From Pogostemon cablin (taxonomy: Eukaryota > Streptophyta > Magnoliopsida > Lamiales > Lamiaceae): a stretch of 64,000 bases of DNA. The stretch lies in assembly GCA_023678885.1 (NCBI GenBank), contig CM042983.1:25340279-25404278 (forward strand), written 5' to 3'. Below the pieces are notes generated by a model. It worked only from the letters and a program-made list of their open reading frames with translations. It was not told where the DNA came from and did not search any database. Positions 34,001 to 46,545 of the stretch are shown in pieces; within the stretch, counting starts at the first letter, position 1, and every line of letters starts with the position of its first letter. A program made the position numbers and the translations under genes.

Positions 34001-34339
34001 TTTTTTAGTCAGATTGGACGGTAGTAAATTCTCCTCAAAGGTCATGTGTTTAATTTTAGGATGTAAAGTCATAATGTGGAGGAGTGTTATATAGAAATAT
34101 ATTTCAAACTCCGGACTCCATCATGGAAAGATGATAAATTGGAGTCTATGAGGCAGCCAAAGTATCTATATGACTCTAGAGACTTCATGATGGACTTTGA
34201 AGTGTTTCTAAGTTTGCCCAAGGTAATCACAATTTACATTGATGATATTGGTGCAGTTGCAAACTTAAAGGAATCACGCGTCCATGAGGCAATTAAACAC
34301 ATGGAGCGCGAGTACCACCTGTTACGAGAAATCGTATGA
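31080..34339 (+). pseudogene. Decayed gag-pol of B2
   Basis: Recognisable pieces in order: gag-like NYGIEVEGEA (about 31390), a pre-integrase segment (CLYVR, DGYFISFK-like, about 31760-31850), ARGGYEY (about 32235), NGVVERR (about 32475), RT pieces QIDVKTAFLIGSLEENIYVK (about 33260) and LYIDSILIIGDNE (about 33520), and RNase H (34076-34339: TIYIDDIGAVANLKESR...HMEREYHLLREIV). All are separated by stops and shifts. It cannot encode any complete enzyme. Confidence 0.8.
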
Positions 34340-34501
34340 TGAGAGGAAGGTTGTTGTCGCCTAGATTGCATCGGATGATGACCGAGTAAACCATTTACAA
34401 GGACCTTAAGGCGAGAGCTTTTAATGGTCGTGTAGTGGGAGTAGGAATCAGATGTATGGCAGAAGACATGACAGCATAGTCTTTTAGTATAAGTGGGAGA
34501 T

Positions 34502-35698
34502 TGTTGGATTGTATACTAAAAGCCTAGCTTTAGTATGAACAATGTTATAACAATATTTGAAATGAGAATCATATGATCAAATGATTGCATCTTATAATTT
34601 ATTTTATATGCATGATGCAATAGTCCATTTACTTTATACTGTAGATAATATGTTGTGCGACAACACGCGAAAGATCATATTATCGGTTTTCTTATAAAGT
34701 ATAAACAGATGCTCACAACCGAGATAGACGGGGACTCTCTATTGGTATGGTTGTAGTGTGGTTCGGTATTAGCTTGTCTTGGCTATAGAAACACATTAGT
34801 GCACTCGTGTGTATTGAGTAGGATCGCCTGAGATCGTTCTTCTTATACTGACTATATAGTAGAACTTGATCTCTGTTATTATGAAAGTTCGTGCTCTTAA
34901 TCCCTATACAATAACCTCGACACGTAGGGCAGTATGTATTTCTTTGATTCATCAATGGGTGAGATTTATAAGTATTAAATCAACAAACTCGGTGAGTTGG
35001 GAAATAGTGTTGTATCTATGGTGTGCTGTTGATTGTAGAAGGAATCCATGTCCGACATAGGTTGATGATGTCCCCTTGAGGAGCTCATAAGATTTATCAT
35101 GTAAATCTTGCAAGTGGATTAATTTTCGGCATGATAATAAGGTTGAGTGGTACTACTCTCGGATGAGATATTAATTAATTTGAGTTGTCAGTAACTTAAT
35201 TAATTAATGGACATTGTATATCTTAAACATGGGGAGACTTCGGGCTCATAATAAGAAGGAGCCCAAAACGTAATTTTGGATTGGAGTGGGTAGTGCAGTA
35301 ATAATAATTTAGTGGAATTTATTATTATTATTGGATTAAATATAAGCTTTGGGCTAAGTTTGGATATTTAATCCAATGGAGGCCCAACTCCAATTCTCCT
35401 CCTGATCCCTGCTGCAACCCAGTATATAAGTGAACTCAGCCTCTTAGAACCCTAAGAATTCCTGCGCCTCTTTTGACGTAAGTTAGGGAAAGAAGCAGAT
35501 TGAGAGATACTGCAGACTGTTGCCCGCAAAATAGCAGGATCACACTTGGGACATACAGTAGAAGATCAGAGGTAGTTCTCTACAGATCATCCTCTACACC
35601 AACCCAAAAGTACGATAAACGTTTATATTCGCTTCCACTGATTTTGTTTACCTGTTATCCTAACGATCACGTTGAACCGCACGATCCAATTGCCAACA
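34502..35698 (+). repeat. 3' LTR of B2
   Basis: Same length and ends as the 5' LTR, TGTTGGATTG to TTGCCAACA, followed by AGACA. Confidence 0.95.
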
Positions 35699-35933
35699 AG
35701 ACATACACACACTTATTACAATATTATTTCTAAAATAATAAATACAAACATACACACACCAAACACTTTAACAATAATAAATCACAAAAATATAAATACA
35801 CACACATTCACATCAAACATTTAAGCGAAAATCACATAAACAAAACACACACCCACTTCTTCTTTCTCCAACATTCACTAAACCTAGATTTTCTCTCCAT
35901 CTATAAACACTCACATTCGCTCACAAGGGCATC

Positions 35934-35966
35934 ATGTCGAAAGAAGAAACACCTAAGGACGTAAAG
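35934..35966 (+). CDS. 11-codon first exon in MULE N1
   Basis: ATG starts MSKEETPKDVK and is followed by GTACAT, a possible donor, after a pyrimidine- and ACAC-rich leader. It is 33 nt, phase 0. N2 has a first exon of exactly the same length and phase (MEDKPNSKIIR). In N2 the next exon is a transposase-like start. No second exon remains in N1, so this is a gene relic. Confidence 0.4.
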
Positions 35967-36029
35967 GTACATATATTTATGTGTTTACAATGATTAAAAA
36001 GTTATTTTTCATATTTTTTTCCCGTCGCT

Positions 36030-36205
36030 GCATTACTTCGACCAACCAGGGCCGAAAAATTTCATCGTGTTTGACCACAGGTGGTCGAAAATTTTCAACA
36101 TTTTCGACCACTGGTGATATTTTTCAAAATTTTCGACCATTGACGGCCGATATTTTTCAACAATTTCGACCACAACCCATCGAACAGTGTGTATTTTTCT
36201 GGTAA
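36030..36205 (+). repeat. Palindromic tandem repeat (TTTCGACCA units) in N1
   Basis: About five units of about 35-40 bp contain TTTCGACCAC..GGTG or GGTGGTCGAAAATTTT. Each can pair internally (GACCAC/GTGGTC). The equivalent array lies at 54540-54775 in N2. Confidence 0.7.
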
Positions 36206-36729
36206 TATTCGATCGACTCGAAACTTAGTTTCCAGTTTTAATCCCTTTATTCTATATGTAGGGATCATTTCCTTCTACTAAATATAGTTTCTAGTGTGTA
36301 TGTTTAATGGAGAATCTTGGTAGTAGAGGTTGATCTTCTCTTCTTTCTTCTTCCTCCCTTCTCCTCCTCTTTCAACCTTCCTTCTTCTCTTCTTTCCTCT
36401 CTTTTTTTTTTTTTTTTGCTTGTTTCAAATGTGCAAAGTGAAGTGGCTCTTTTTTTTTTTTTGCTTGTTTTAAATGTGCAAAGTGAAATGGGTGTAAGAT
36501 TTAATGTTTACATTAAATGTGGGACTTGTGGGAGGGAATAGATTGTGTATATGGGTGTATTTCATTAAGGGTAATGTACGTAGTATTTTCCAAGCGTGTG
36601 TATATATCATTTTTGTATGTGTAAATATAATTGGGCATATGAAATAAAACGATAAGTGCAAATAGCCGGAGCCTTACAAAAATTCTTTTTTCCTAATAAA
36701 AATCTCTATTTGGATCAAAATTATGAATG

Positions 36730-37025
36730 GAGAAACTCTCTTGTGAGACGGATTTTTTGTGAGACGGTTGTGAGACGGGTTGATCCATTACTAAAGTATG
36801 CTTATTACATAAGTAAAGTATTCTTATTTATATTTATAGTATGTCAATAATGAATCATATTATAACATCCTAAAATCATACTTTAACTCATCATCCATCA
36901 TAATCTACAAAACATACTCTAACAATCATTAAATATACTTTATCTATATAATATACATACTTTAACACGTCTCATAAGTGGTCTCACATAAATAACGTCT
37001 CACAAGAGAATTTGTCTTGTGAATG
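36730..37025. mobile_element. MITE with TCTCTTGTGAGACG ends
   Basis: CTCTCTTGTGAGACGG at about 36736 is the inverse of CGTCTCACAAGAGAA at about 36997-37011. Further GAGACGG words lie inside the left end. Related GTGAGAC words occur at about 38450 and at 60110-60435. No TSD was settled. Confidence 0.55.
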
Positions 37026-37446
37026 TATACAAGGAAATTCCTATATAATTTAATTGTGCGCAATATATTATTATATAATTATTATATTAGCTGTTTAATT
37101 TTTTTTATAAACTTAATTAAGTGATTCAATTTTGGTGAATAGTACATGGGCTATATTATTTGATATGGATCGAGTAGATACCCAATATTTGATATGGGTC
37201 AATTGAGTAGATACTCAATACTATTGTAATTAGGTGATTATGGTGGACTACATTATTTGATATGGGACAATTGAGTAGATACTCAATACTATGTAATTAG
37301 GTGATTGTGGGTGGCCTGATTAAGTAGTATATAAAGGTTCATAGGTTATGGTCCCCAATACACTAAACCGCACGCAATACTCTCTTCTCCCTATCGGAAG
37401 ATATTACGCTTCCAGTTTACAATATAGATATCATTTAATCGTAATA

Positions 37447-37672
37447 TTCCCTCCGTCCATCCTCAATGTATCCATTTGCTTTTTGCACGTGGATTAAGGA
37501 GTATTATTATTTTATGTGTAGTAGGTAGTTGTATTAGAGGAGAGTGTGGTCTCATATTTTATTTGTATTAGTGGAGGGTGTGGGTCTCATAGTTCAAAAA
37601 GAGAAATTGATAGGTTAAGGATGAACGTCCCAAAATGGTAAAATGATAGATTGACAGTGGACGAAGGGGATA
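37447..37672. mobile_element. Degenerate Stowaway-like MITE
   Basis: It begins TCCCTCCGTCCATCCTCAATG and ends near GGACGAAGGGG, the imperfect inverse. Its left half recurs truncated at 55733-55850 (TTTTTGCACGTAGATTAAGG). Confidence 0.6.
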
Positions 37673-38528
37673 TGATTTAAGGTTTTATAGGATCTATGAA
37701 TTTATTTACTACATACAAATATTGAAAAGAAAAAATAGGAATGAAATAAATAGTAATAAAAAGAAATCCCAAAAATTTTGGAAGGGTAGGGATGAAAAAA
37801 CATTTCACATTCGAGAAAAGATTCTCTATTCCACCAAATGATCCATCTTGTATTTTATGAGGTTGGAAATGGAACATGGATCATATTCATGGTGTTTTTT
37901 GTTTAATCAATTGAATAACCGAACCTCATTCAAAGTTCTAATTCGAGCTTCGCAGTTGCAATTTTTTAATTCTTCAACCCACGATTTACAAAATTACAAA
38001 TCTTCTAAGATAGATTATATGTGTAATTTGTATGGAAGAAAAAATTTGAAGGACAAGTCATCTTCAGTAGCGTTGAAATAGTTCTAGTATAAATGTGTTA
38101 TAATTTTCCTCATTTATGATCCTGTTTATAATTAGATCGATTAGATTTGAACTGGATGTAGCACAAGTTATCAACTTAAAATAATACTATTTTAAGAACC
38201 ATTTAAGATAGAGTTAGCCTCTGTGAACCGTTTTTAGGTTTTCCTTGTAAGTTTTCCATTAATTTAAACACCCTAACTAAACATAGGATATAATAGGATT
38301 GTAAATGATAATTTAAACACCTTAGCTAAAGGGTATAATAGGATTGTAAATGGGACCACGATTTTACAACGTGAACCCGATTCATAGAAGTGTTTGCCTT
38401 TAAGATAAAGAGACACTAATTATCGTGCGTATATAACATTTTACGTGCGGTCTTATGTGAGACCCTCTCACGGTGGATAATTAAATTAAATTATTATATT
38501 TCTTAACACACTACACATTAAATTATTA
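37673..38528. other. Intergenic, nothing recognised
   Basis: A plus ORF of 77 codons (37848-38081) has no recognisable domain and no promoter evidence. A short duplicated phrase, TAATAGGATTGTAAATG, occurs near 38294 and 38336. Confidence 0.5.
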
Positions 38529-38674
38529 CTCCCTCTATCCTAACACAGTTTTTACACCTCCTTTGTAAATTACAATCCCAACACAGTTTTCACACCTCCT
38601 TTATAAATTACAAAGGAGATGTGTCCTTTGTAAATTACAAAGAATATGTGAAAGCTCTGTAGGAACGGAGGGAG
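38529..38674. mobile_element. Stowaway-type MITE (146 bp)
   Basis: CTCCCTCTATCCTAACACAG and the inverse of its right end, GGAACGGAGGGAG, form the TIRs. TA flanks both sides (38527-38528, 38675-38676). An internal copy of ACACCTCCTTTGTAAATTACAA is repeated. Confidence 0.85.
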
Positions 38675-39598
38675 TATACTTTATAATCCACATGCAAAAT
38701 GTGAATTGATACATTCAACCAAGATAAGGGAGTATTATTTTTAATTTATACTAAGAATTGTTCATAAAATAATTCACTGAATCATTATCACTTTTTAGAA
38801 TATTATTTTTTATTAAAACATTATTGCACTTTATTCACCTAAAAACTCATCCCATAAAATAGTGTCAAACAAGTTTTTGCCTATATAATAAGAGTTTTAA
38901 GAAGGAATAAATCTCTCATGAATCAAAGAAGGAATAAATCTCTTATAATTTAAGGAATAAATCTCTTATGAATCAAAGTGTGTAAACCCCTCTTATCTGT
39001 TGAAGGTCTCCTTTATTTATGGGTAGAAAAATAGTTGCACCCTTAAAATTTCTAAATTTCAAGAATATACATTAAACCTGATAAAGCATAATTGCGTAAA
39101 CCACCTGATAAAACATAAACCACCAAAGCCCAAGATAACCAGTTAATGAAATACTTCTCCTTGAAGAAGTGTACATACATCATGCATATTAAAGTATTGT
39201 AAGGCGCCAGTCAAACAGCAGATTTGAGCCTATAAGGGGTTTCTTTCAATTAGTAAGCGGGGACGCATCGGCAACCCTAAGCTAATCTTAAACAAGGTCT
39301 ACACGAGTTTTCGAAATATGAGCAATTGCGGGTACCACAATCTTTGCAATGGACAAGATTTCAGAATCAAGTATTCTCACATTTGCTACCAGATACAAAA
39401 CACCTGTACAGCTCCACAATAGAAAAAAAAAATAATTTAAAACCAACAAACGTCCACGCTCAGCAGTTTCCAAGCTTCGACTCTGCATCTCAAAAAACTC
39501 AACATTGGCTGCTAAAACCATGCTTTCACCTTAAGACTACCATTACCCAGCTCATAGGAACGATACGTAGATTATATGATTTCGTTCATATAACAGCA

Positions 39599-42500
39599 TT
39601 AACAAACCCGGTTCCCAACCGTTTGGCATAGGGATTTAAGCTGTGTGTTCCATTTGTCTATTGCAGTGTATTTTTTCATTCCCTTTGACCTGCAAGCAAA
39701 TTTAGTACCAATTCTGTTTTAGTAGGCAGAATCATGTAAGAAATAGAGTTGCGATTAAAAAGTGAAAGTTGGAAGAATTATGCTACCTGTCACCACGCTC
39801 CAAAAGCCGATTAACTTGATCAATGTGCCCATGAATCCGATTATCCAAGATAAGGGACACTAATAACTCCTCAACATCCTTCTCTGGAACATTAAGCTCC
39901 TGCGAGTCACAAATGTTATTTCTGATATTTTCAGCACTCCAATTATTAATTTATACAGCCTCTGTCCCAAGATTATCTTCACACTATCTGTTTCCGTTCA
40001 TCCCGCAATAATTTCAATATACATCTTAATTTCAAAATTGTCATCCCCACATAACATATTTTATTATATTTTTATAACCTAAAAAATTACATTGCCTCCC
40101 AAAAGTCAATAAAATTAGTCAAAAAGTAACTTTCTTAAACACAGTATCTATCTACCGTGTCAGTGCAGGCTATCCCGGGCCAGATGGAGAACATGAAATC
40201 TGGCTACGAAATAAAGATTCCATAAGGGAGGGAATAAGCCTGTGCCTCCAAAGGGAGGGGATAAAGACCACCATTGACCACTAATTCTGTCATCATAAAT
40301 AGCCCCATCTTCCATCATATCATCCCCAAAAACTTCTATCATATCTATCTACTTTAATCTCTCAAAACCCATGCCCATCCTTTTACCAGTGCCCCATGCC
40401 AGCAGCATGTAGGCGCTGCGAGCAATAGAGCAGTAGTTTCTAAGATGGAGACCATAAGAATCAGTAAATAACTGTGCAACCACATTTTATTTCCAATAGA
40501 TTTTTATTTATTTTTTTACTATAAATGACAGTATTTTTACATTTCAAAAGTTTCCTTATTATTCCATTATTTCCTGGTTCTATTGATTTCTAACAATTTA
40601 AGGAAATCCAGTCCTACTGAAGCTATCTACCATAAGCACCAGTTACTAGTTTTGGAAACATTGCTAGAAACAGAGCATAAGGGAAGAAGATAAAGAAAGA
40701 TAGAGAAGAAGAAAATAATACTTTGTTTTTACCTTTGATATAAAAGGGATCCTAATTCTTGTGTAAGGCTTGATGAGCTTAAGCAACACTTGTGTTCTTA
40801 CATTCTTCAGAAGATCTTCAATGTAATTTCGTATAAATGGATCATCCATTATCGTCCTTCTGTTACTCTGCAATATTCCCACCACATACTTCAGAAAAAT
40901 AACAAAAAAAGGAAAGACAAGCATTATGACAGGCTCATGACAATTGTTTTGCAAATATAATACCTTCAGAATTTTTTCAAACTCCAAAATCTCATTTCTT
41001 TGATATGCTGCTATTAGGTTTGTCATAGCCAGAATCTCAGGATCGTTTTTGTATCTATGAATAAAATGAGGCAAGTGAGGCTGAGAGACGAGTTCTACAC
41101 TTAAGAGCAATGAGATACTAAAATTCATTAAACTGCTTACGGCTTTGCCTCTTGACCATCAAAAGGATTGACCTCTGATTCCATCAGCATATTTGCAAGA
41201 ACCAAGTACCTGGCATGTATAAAGAGTCGAATTGAGTTCAAGTAAATTCAAAATTCAATTATGCACATGGTTAAAGAGAATATTTGTGTAACAATATTAC
41301 TACAACAGAATCAAGTACACAATCAACATCTTAAAAAATTAGTTCAGGTACAATTCTTCACATTAATAATGTAGAGTACCAGATATAAAATCTGAGCACC
41401 CAGACATAATAATTACCAAAAAAAAAAAAAAAAAAAACAAGCAGACACAGGCAGCAGCACAGAAAAACAATAGTGGTTTTCAGAGTCTACACGTGGAGGC
41501 ACAGTAGAGGTAGGCGGTGAAGATTCAGTAAAATAAGTAGTGTTTCTTCTCATTTTATTAAGTTTCAATTGAACCCTGAATCAACACACTATTCTCTTGC
41601 TTATGTTACCAAATGTCTCCGTTCTCCTTCAAAGATTTTTTCTGACTAAAATGAGTTTATACCTTGTATATGTCCATAAAACACTTTTCAGTGCAAGGAA
41701 ATCCGCACAAAACGGAACCTCAGGCTCATAAGAGAAGGAGCACTAAGGCGCATGGCTTCCAAACCACCTCAGACTTGATAAGGCACTAATCCTAGAACTT
41801 CATGCATTTTGTGCCTCAATAATCTTGGGATCGTTTCAATATTATGTTGGGATAATTCTATTAATCATAATTGTTAAGAGGGGCAAGAAGAGAGGAATCG
41901 CAAAGGCCACCCTGGTACCCTAAGCTTGTCATGATTGTTAAAAGCTAGAGATACATAAAGGCGCAATGGGCCTTGTTGGAGCCTGAGGCGTGCACCTCTT
42001 GTACATCCTTCCCTAGATCATATACACATAAATATATCCTACTAAACAGTAAACACATAATTACTTAACTAAATAAAGATTAAAATAACATAACATCACA
42101 CATAATAGTACATAATAACTCATAAATAAAATAGTAAGTTAGTAACACATTGAATATCCATACATAATATCATAATTAACTTCAAACTTCAGAGTTCAAA
42201 TAGACAATAAGCAAATAACTAACGGGCATCTAATTTCATAAAGTTATCAAGTGTGAAATGATTAGCAACTAGCAAACTAATCATAATCATCACGGTCATT
42301 GTCATCCTCGTCGTCCTTTTCCCCTCATCATCATCAAATCGAGCATCTTTTCCATTATGTTGTTTGTGGAAACCCTAGGTTAATTTCCCTACATGCAGAA
42401 CTCAATTTTCCCCTACCTAAAAGAGCTTAAGAAGATTTTTTATGACTAGACTAGAAAATGTTTGTCAAATTCATAAAAATAATTTTTTAAAAATCAGGTT

Positions 42501-45248
42501 TGAGAGGCGCGCCTCTAACAACTATGAAGCTTGTCCAATCATTGATAAGCAAATAAACATACGCATATACAGTACATATAGCCTCTTTAAATTACTTTAT
42601 GAATTATAAACTCAGATATAATAATACTCAAAGATCCGTACTGGGTGTTCAGAGGACACTACTTGTTTCACTAATCCGTTTTCTATATTAAAGAATTTTT
42701 TGGGGCATGCTTATTAATTTATAGAGTTGAGCAGAGGTATATAGAGAGAGAGAGAGAGAGAAATATGTGACTAACACCCTCCCATTCAAAAAGACATGAT
42801 TGAAATGAATTTAAGCCATACTTTAAGCATTGGATGCGCCTCTGGTTCCCAGCTTCATCATAGTTCTTAAAAGCTTCAAAAAAATCAGTGGCTGCATCTG
42901 GCCATTGGCGCTCTGCCATGTGCATTTTCCCACCACATTCACGAATAATACCCATGATTCTTGGATGAGGGATAGCAGATTTTACAGAGAGTGCTTTTTG
43001 ATATAGTTCCTGCCGTAAATTTAAAGCAACCCCTCAGATGGTCAAATTAAAACAATAGAAACAGAGCAATTAAAGAGAAAGCACAAATCCTCTACCTTCA
43101 ACTTTTTGTTGTTTTTAGTCTCAGTGTACATTTGAATCTCAATTGCATACACTTCTAACAATTGTGTGCCTTTCTTCTGATCATCTGTGCCATCTTCTCT
43201 TTGACAAGATTTATGAAGCTCCTTCAAAATCTAATAAAGCACTATGTTACATCATATGTTCTGGTTTAATATTCTGAATTAATTTGAACTATTCAAAATA
43301 CCTTGCTCATCCGCCCATATTCTCCAATATCAAACCAAATTTTGCACAGCTTAAGATTTGTCTTGAACCAAAGTCTCTGCAGAAAAGAGAACTTGTCAAA
43401 CCTTCTTACGAACAAATAGTGGGTCACTGACTATGAAACAAGATTCTTTACCTCGTTCTTTGCCTCTTCTAGGGCCTTCAATGTGGTCTGATAAAATTCT
43501 TGCAGAAGGCTAAAATTTTGACTAGCAGATCCGGAGATAAAATCCATGATATTGTTTATGCATTTCTCACTATAATTTCGAGTCACAGCAGATTTAATGT
43601 ACGTTAACATGTCTCTGTAAGCATCCATCATTTCCTTGTACCTCCCAAGCTTATAGTAAAGCTTAACAGTTTGCTTTAAAGCTTTAAATCCCCTGAAGAA
43701 ACAAAAGAATACAACATCAAGGCAGACAAATTCAAGTTGTAGAATAGAATGAAACAACACAAGTCAAGATTTATAAACAAAAAGGGATTTCCTTGAACCC
43801 ACAAGTTAAATCGTGTCACTAATTATATCCAACACACTTGACATAACAAAAACTAGCCAAAAGTTGGAGAAGATTTTTTATCAACTTGAAACAAAACCAG
43901 GAACAGCATGATCTTCGCCCAAGTAGAAAGAAGATACTGGACATAAATATTAAATTCCAATAGTTTTACATGTAAATGAAAATACTCCAGAAATTAACCA
44001 GTCTATGAAGCCACATTAAACAAGCAGATTCTCAACCTTGCAATAAATTTAAATACATGGTCATCTACCATGTTTTATAAGGCATAAAAAATTATCCGGA
44101 CTGAGACAAGAATTGAGATTAACCCCTAAGAAACACAGGCGCAAGCTCGTACATAGAGGACTATATTATATAATTCAGACAAGTAAATGCCCTTTTATAT
44201 TCGGATAAAGTGGGCTGGAAATAAACAGACAAACCAAGTAAACAAATAAAATAAACCAAGTAAATGGTATGAGAGGGAAAAAATTTCAGGGCGAAGTCAA
44301 CAAAAGAATTTAATTCTTCATTATTTACAGCATTAAGCTTGCTTGAAGCAATTAGATTCATGATTCAAACAAACTGATGCAATTGAAAGAAAATAATTGA
44401 TGTTTACAACATTTAATCAGTTTGCTGTGACAACGAAAGAAAAAGAAACCGGAGGTTAAACTACTGCTTTACAAGACAAATCAACAGCAGATATCAACAT
44501 TTTCTAGATCCAACCTTTTTCTTAATACTCACCTATAAAAGACAAACCAAGACTCAATTCAGAAGAAGAAGAAAGATAAAAGTAATTACCATTCGGCCTT
44601 TTCAGGTTCCATACGCACCACTTCCGCAAAACCTTCAAGTGCTGCTTCAGGGTCTGTTTCGACTAACCCTTCATAAAAACAGCACAATGTGCACATTTAG
44701 ACGTAGGAAGCGGAATGTCTAAAGGCCAAAAGACATTCAAAACCAGGCTTTGAACGCCATCAAGCTCAAAAAATAAAAGATTCTATCAAGCCACCTATCC
44801 CTAATTACCACACACAGAGATGAATTCCCCAATACAATTAAGAGCAGAAAATAAAAAACATACTATAACATAAACCTACCGTAAAAATACGTATATATAA
44901 CTTATAAGCATATCTAAGCACAAGCAAGACGTTCAGTACAACGTAAGAAAGGGGCTCTTTGAGAACCGCATTGAATTACGATGAAATAGAGCAAACGAAC
45001 ACATCACATTCCAGAATCAACTCCTCAAATAGTTAAAGATTGCAATCACAGAAATAATCCTACCTTTAGAGTTGTAGTATTGATTCTCAATATCAACATC
45101 CTGCTCCTCCGGCTCATCGTCCGAGTACTCAAATCCATAATCCTCCATATCAGCATCTGCACAATCAAAAGACACAAACATCATTAGCGAGAAATCAAAA
45201 TAACACAGCAGTATGTGCGGAGAGAGTGATGGAGTTACCGGAACCCAT
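39599..45248 (-). CDS. CSN2: COP9 signalosome complex subunit 2, 12 exons, 439 aa
   Basis: Exons (high to low): 45239-45248, 45064-45156, 44590-44668, 43452-43692, 43302-43376, 43096-43230, 42822-43009, 41141-41209, 40964-41054, 40733-40867, 39787-39899, 39599-39689. All introns are GT-AG and the joined frame is open for 439 codons, the length known for plant CSN2. The start MGSDADMEDYGFEYSDDE and acidic N-terminus, the helical-repeat middle (TRNYSEKCINNIMDFISGSA, IRECGGKMHMAERQW) and the C-terminal PCI domain (LKLIKPYTRIRIPFISKEL...) are unmistakable. The CSN complex removes NEDD8 from cullins and so controls SCF-type ubiquitin ligases; in plants its loss gives fusca/constitutive-photomorphogenic seedlings (Arabidopsis FUS12). 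CSN2 helps to seat the cullin substrate. The first exon holds only 10 coding bases. Intron 7 is 1.6 kb. No lesion is seen, and this is probably the only housekeeping gene here. Confidence 0.97.
41210..42821 (-). other. Long intron 7 of CSN2
   Basis: This 1612-bp intron is much longer than its neighbours. It has an A20 tract near 41420 and a (GA)n tract near 42742-42762. A middle part with words such as GGAGCCTGAGGCGTGCACCTC (about 41980) looks like decayed repeat DNA. No coding domain is seen. Confidence 0.6.
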
Positions 45249-45715
45249 CGGGAATTCGTATTGTTTGAAGTTCAACTCAAAGATTGGTGTAGAGTGAGAA
45301 AATAGGAGGGGTTTTCAGTGAGAGACGAGAAAGAGAGTAATGGAGAATAGAATACGCTTCTCCTGATACGGGCTTTCTGATCACTTAAGAAGCTCCGAAT
45401 GGGCTTGGATACGCTCAACTGGACTCGACTAGTTTGGGCCAAGATTCATTCTCTTATATGTTATATATAATATAATACTCTTATAATATCATATTTGATT
45501 CTGTATTTAAGATAAATAGAGTATATATTAAATTTTATATTGTATTAAAATTATTTTATTTTAATTGATATTTAAAGAAAGATATTATATATTATAATTT
45601 ATATGTAAAATTTTTATTTTTAATTGAATAACACGATATATTAAAGTAAGATATTGTATAGTATTATAACTAAGGCAAAGACTTTAATACACCTGTTTTT
45701 TTTTTTAAATTTCGT
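45249..45715 (-). promoter_or_regulatory. Upstream region of CSN2
   Basis: About 110 bp of purine-rich leader-like DNA precede the ATG, followed by AT-rich sequence. No canonical TATA box could be assigned. The region ends at the GC-rich island. Confidence 0.4.
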
Positions 45716-46545
45716 AGGTCCGGATCTTATATGTGGATTTTGGGTCAATGCACAAATCGGATCTTGATCCGATTTGCTTCCACAGACCACACTCCCTCCC
45801 CAAATCTCATGCCACGTCACACATCTAGTGAAGGAAATATGTTGTACGCCCAAATCCGCCTACGCATCCCTAATTTCGGGACTTCCACGGCAGGACCACC
45901 ACTCAGCTGGTGGTGGCGGCTGTCAATGCTGACAGTCGGCGAAGGGCTGCAACGAGAAAACCCGTGGTGGCTTCATGATTCTGGCGGCGAGGCGATGACT
46001 TGACCAGCGAGTTTGTGCAGTGGATCTTCAGCGTGATGTCGGGCTGCCCTCTCGATTCTGCAGCAGCAGAACGCACGACGGCGCAGCGATCCGGGGCTGA
46101 TGGGCGATGTGCAGATTTGGCGAATGTCAGCGATGAAGGAAGAAGGCAGATCGGGTGGAAGACAGCAGATTTTGATGGCACCGAGCAGTGAACTTCGGGC
46201 AAGAGAGATGGCCTCGCTGACAAGTCTGACCGGTGTGGCGGTACTGGCGGCTGGGCTCGCGATCTTCGGAAGCGAGGTGGTGATTTTGTGCTCTCCGGTG
46301 GGTGTGCTCCGCGGTCGATGATGAGCAGTTCCGTGAAGGTGGAGATGGGCAGCGGCTGTTGGCGGTTTCGCGGTGATGAGTCAGCAAAGGGGCCTCTCCG
46401 GTGGGCGGCAATCAACGGCGATCAGACAGCAACTCCAGCGAAGAAAGCAGGAGTGAACATGCATTTCCAAGGACAACTTCAACTTTGGGCTGAAGAATAC
46501 AGCTTCCTCAGCTTCCTTTCTTGGAGAGAAGATTAAATAAAAGTC
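45716..46545. other. GC- and CpG-rich island of unknown nature
   Basis: About 830 bp are much richer in G, C and CpG than the surroundings. They are open in several frames on both strands (longest 170 codons minus, 45903-46415), as expected from composition alone. No domain is recognised. Short palindromes occur: TCGGATCTTGATCCGA (45757-45772) and CCACCACTCAGCTGGTGGTGG near 45895. The base composition resembles the GC blocks in the B leaders, but no shared long word was found. Confidence 0.5.

Larger units (their letters stand above)
27559..35698 (+). mobile_element. Ty1/copia element B2
   Basis: The 8140-bp element is flanked by AGACA (27554-27558, 35699-35703). Its two 1197-bp LTRs differ at only a few sites by eye. 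The PBS (TTGGTATCAGAGC) starts at 28757, and the purine tract TATAAGTGGGAGAT precedes 34502. Coding domains occur in copia order but are full of stops. Confidence 0.95.
27460..36673 (+). mobile_element. Small MULE derivative N1, split by copia B2
   Basis: The left end, GGCCGCGGTTATTCGTACAC, and the inverse of the right end, GGCTCCGGCTATTTGCACTT, match at most positions. Flanking 9-mers are TTAAAAAAA (27451-27459) and TTACAAAAA (36674-36682), 8 of 9 identical, as expected for a MULE. Without B2 the element is about 1.07 kb. It carries a short first exon, a palindromic tandem repeat and a pyrimidine-rich tract, all also found in N2. Confidence 0.65.

Noticed and set aside
37848..38081. 77-codon ORF as a gene
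   Set aside because: No domain, splice pattern or promoter; length within chance expectation.
39326..39631. 101-codon plus ORF overlapping the CSN2 3' end
   Set aside because: Antisense shadow of the last CSN2 exon and its 3' region.
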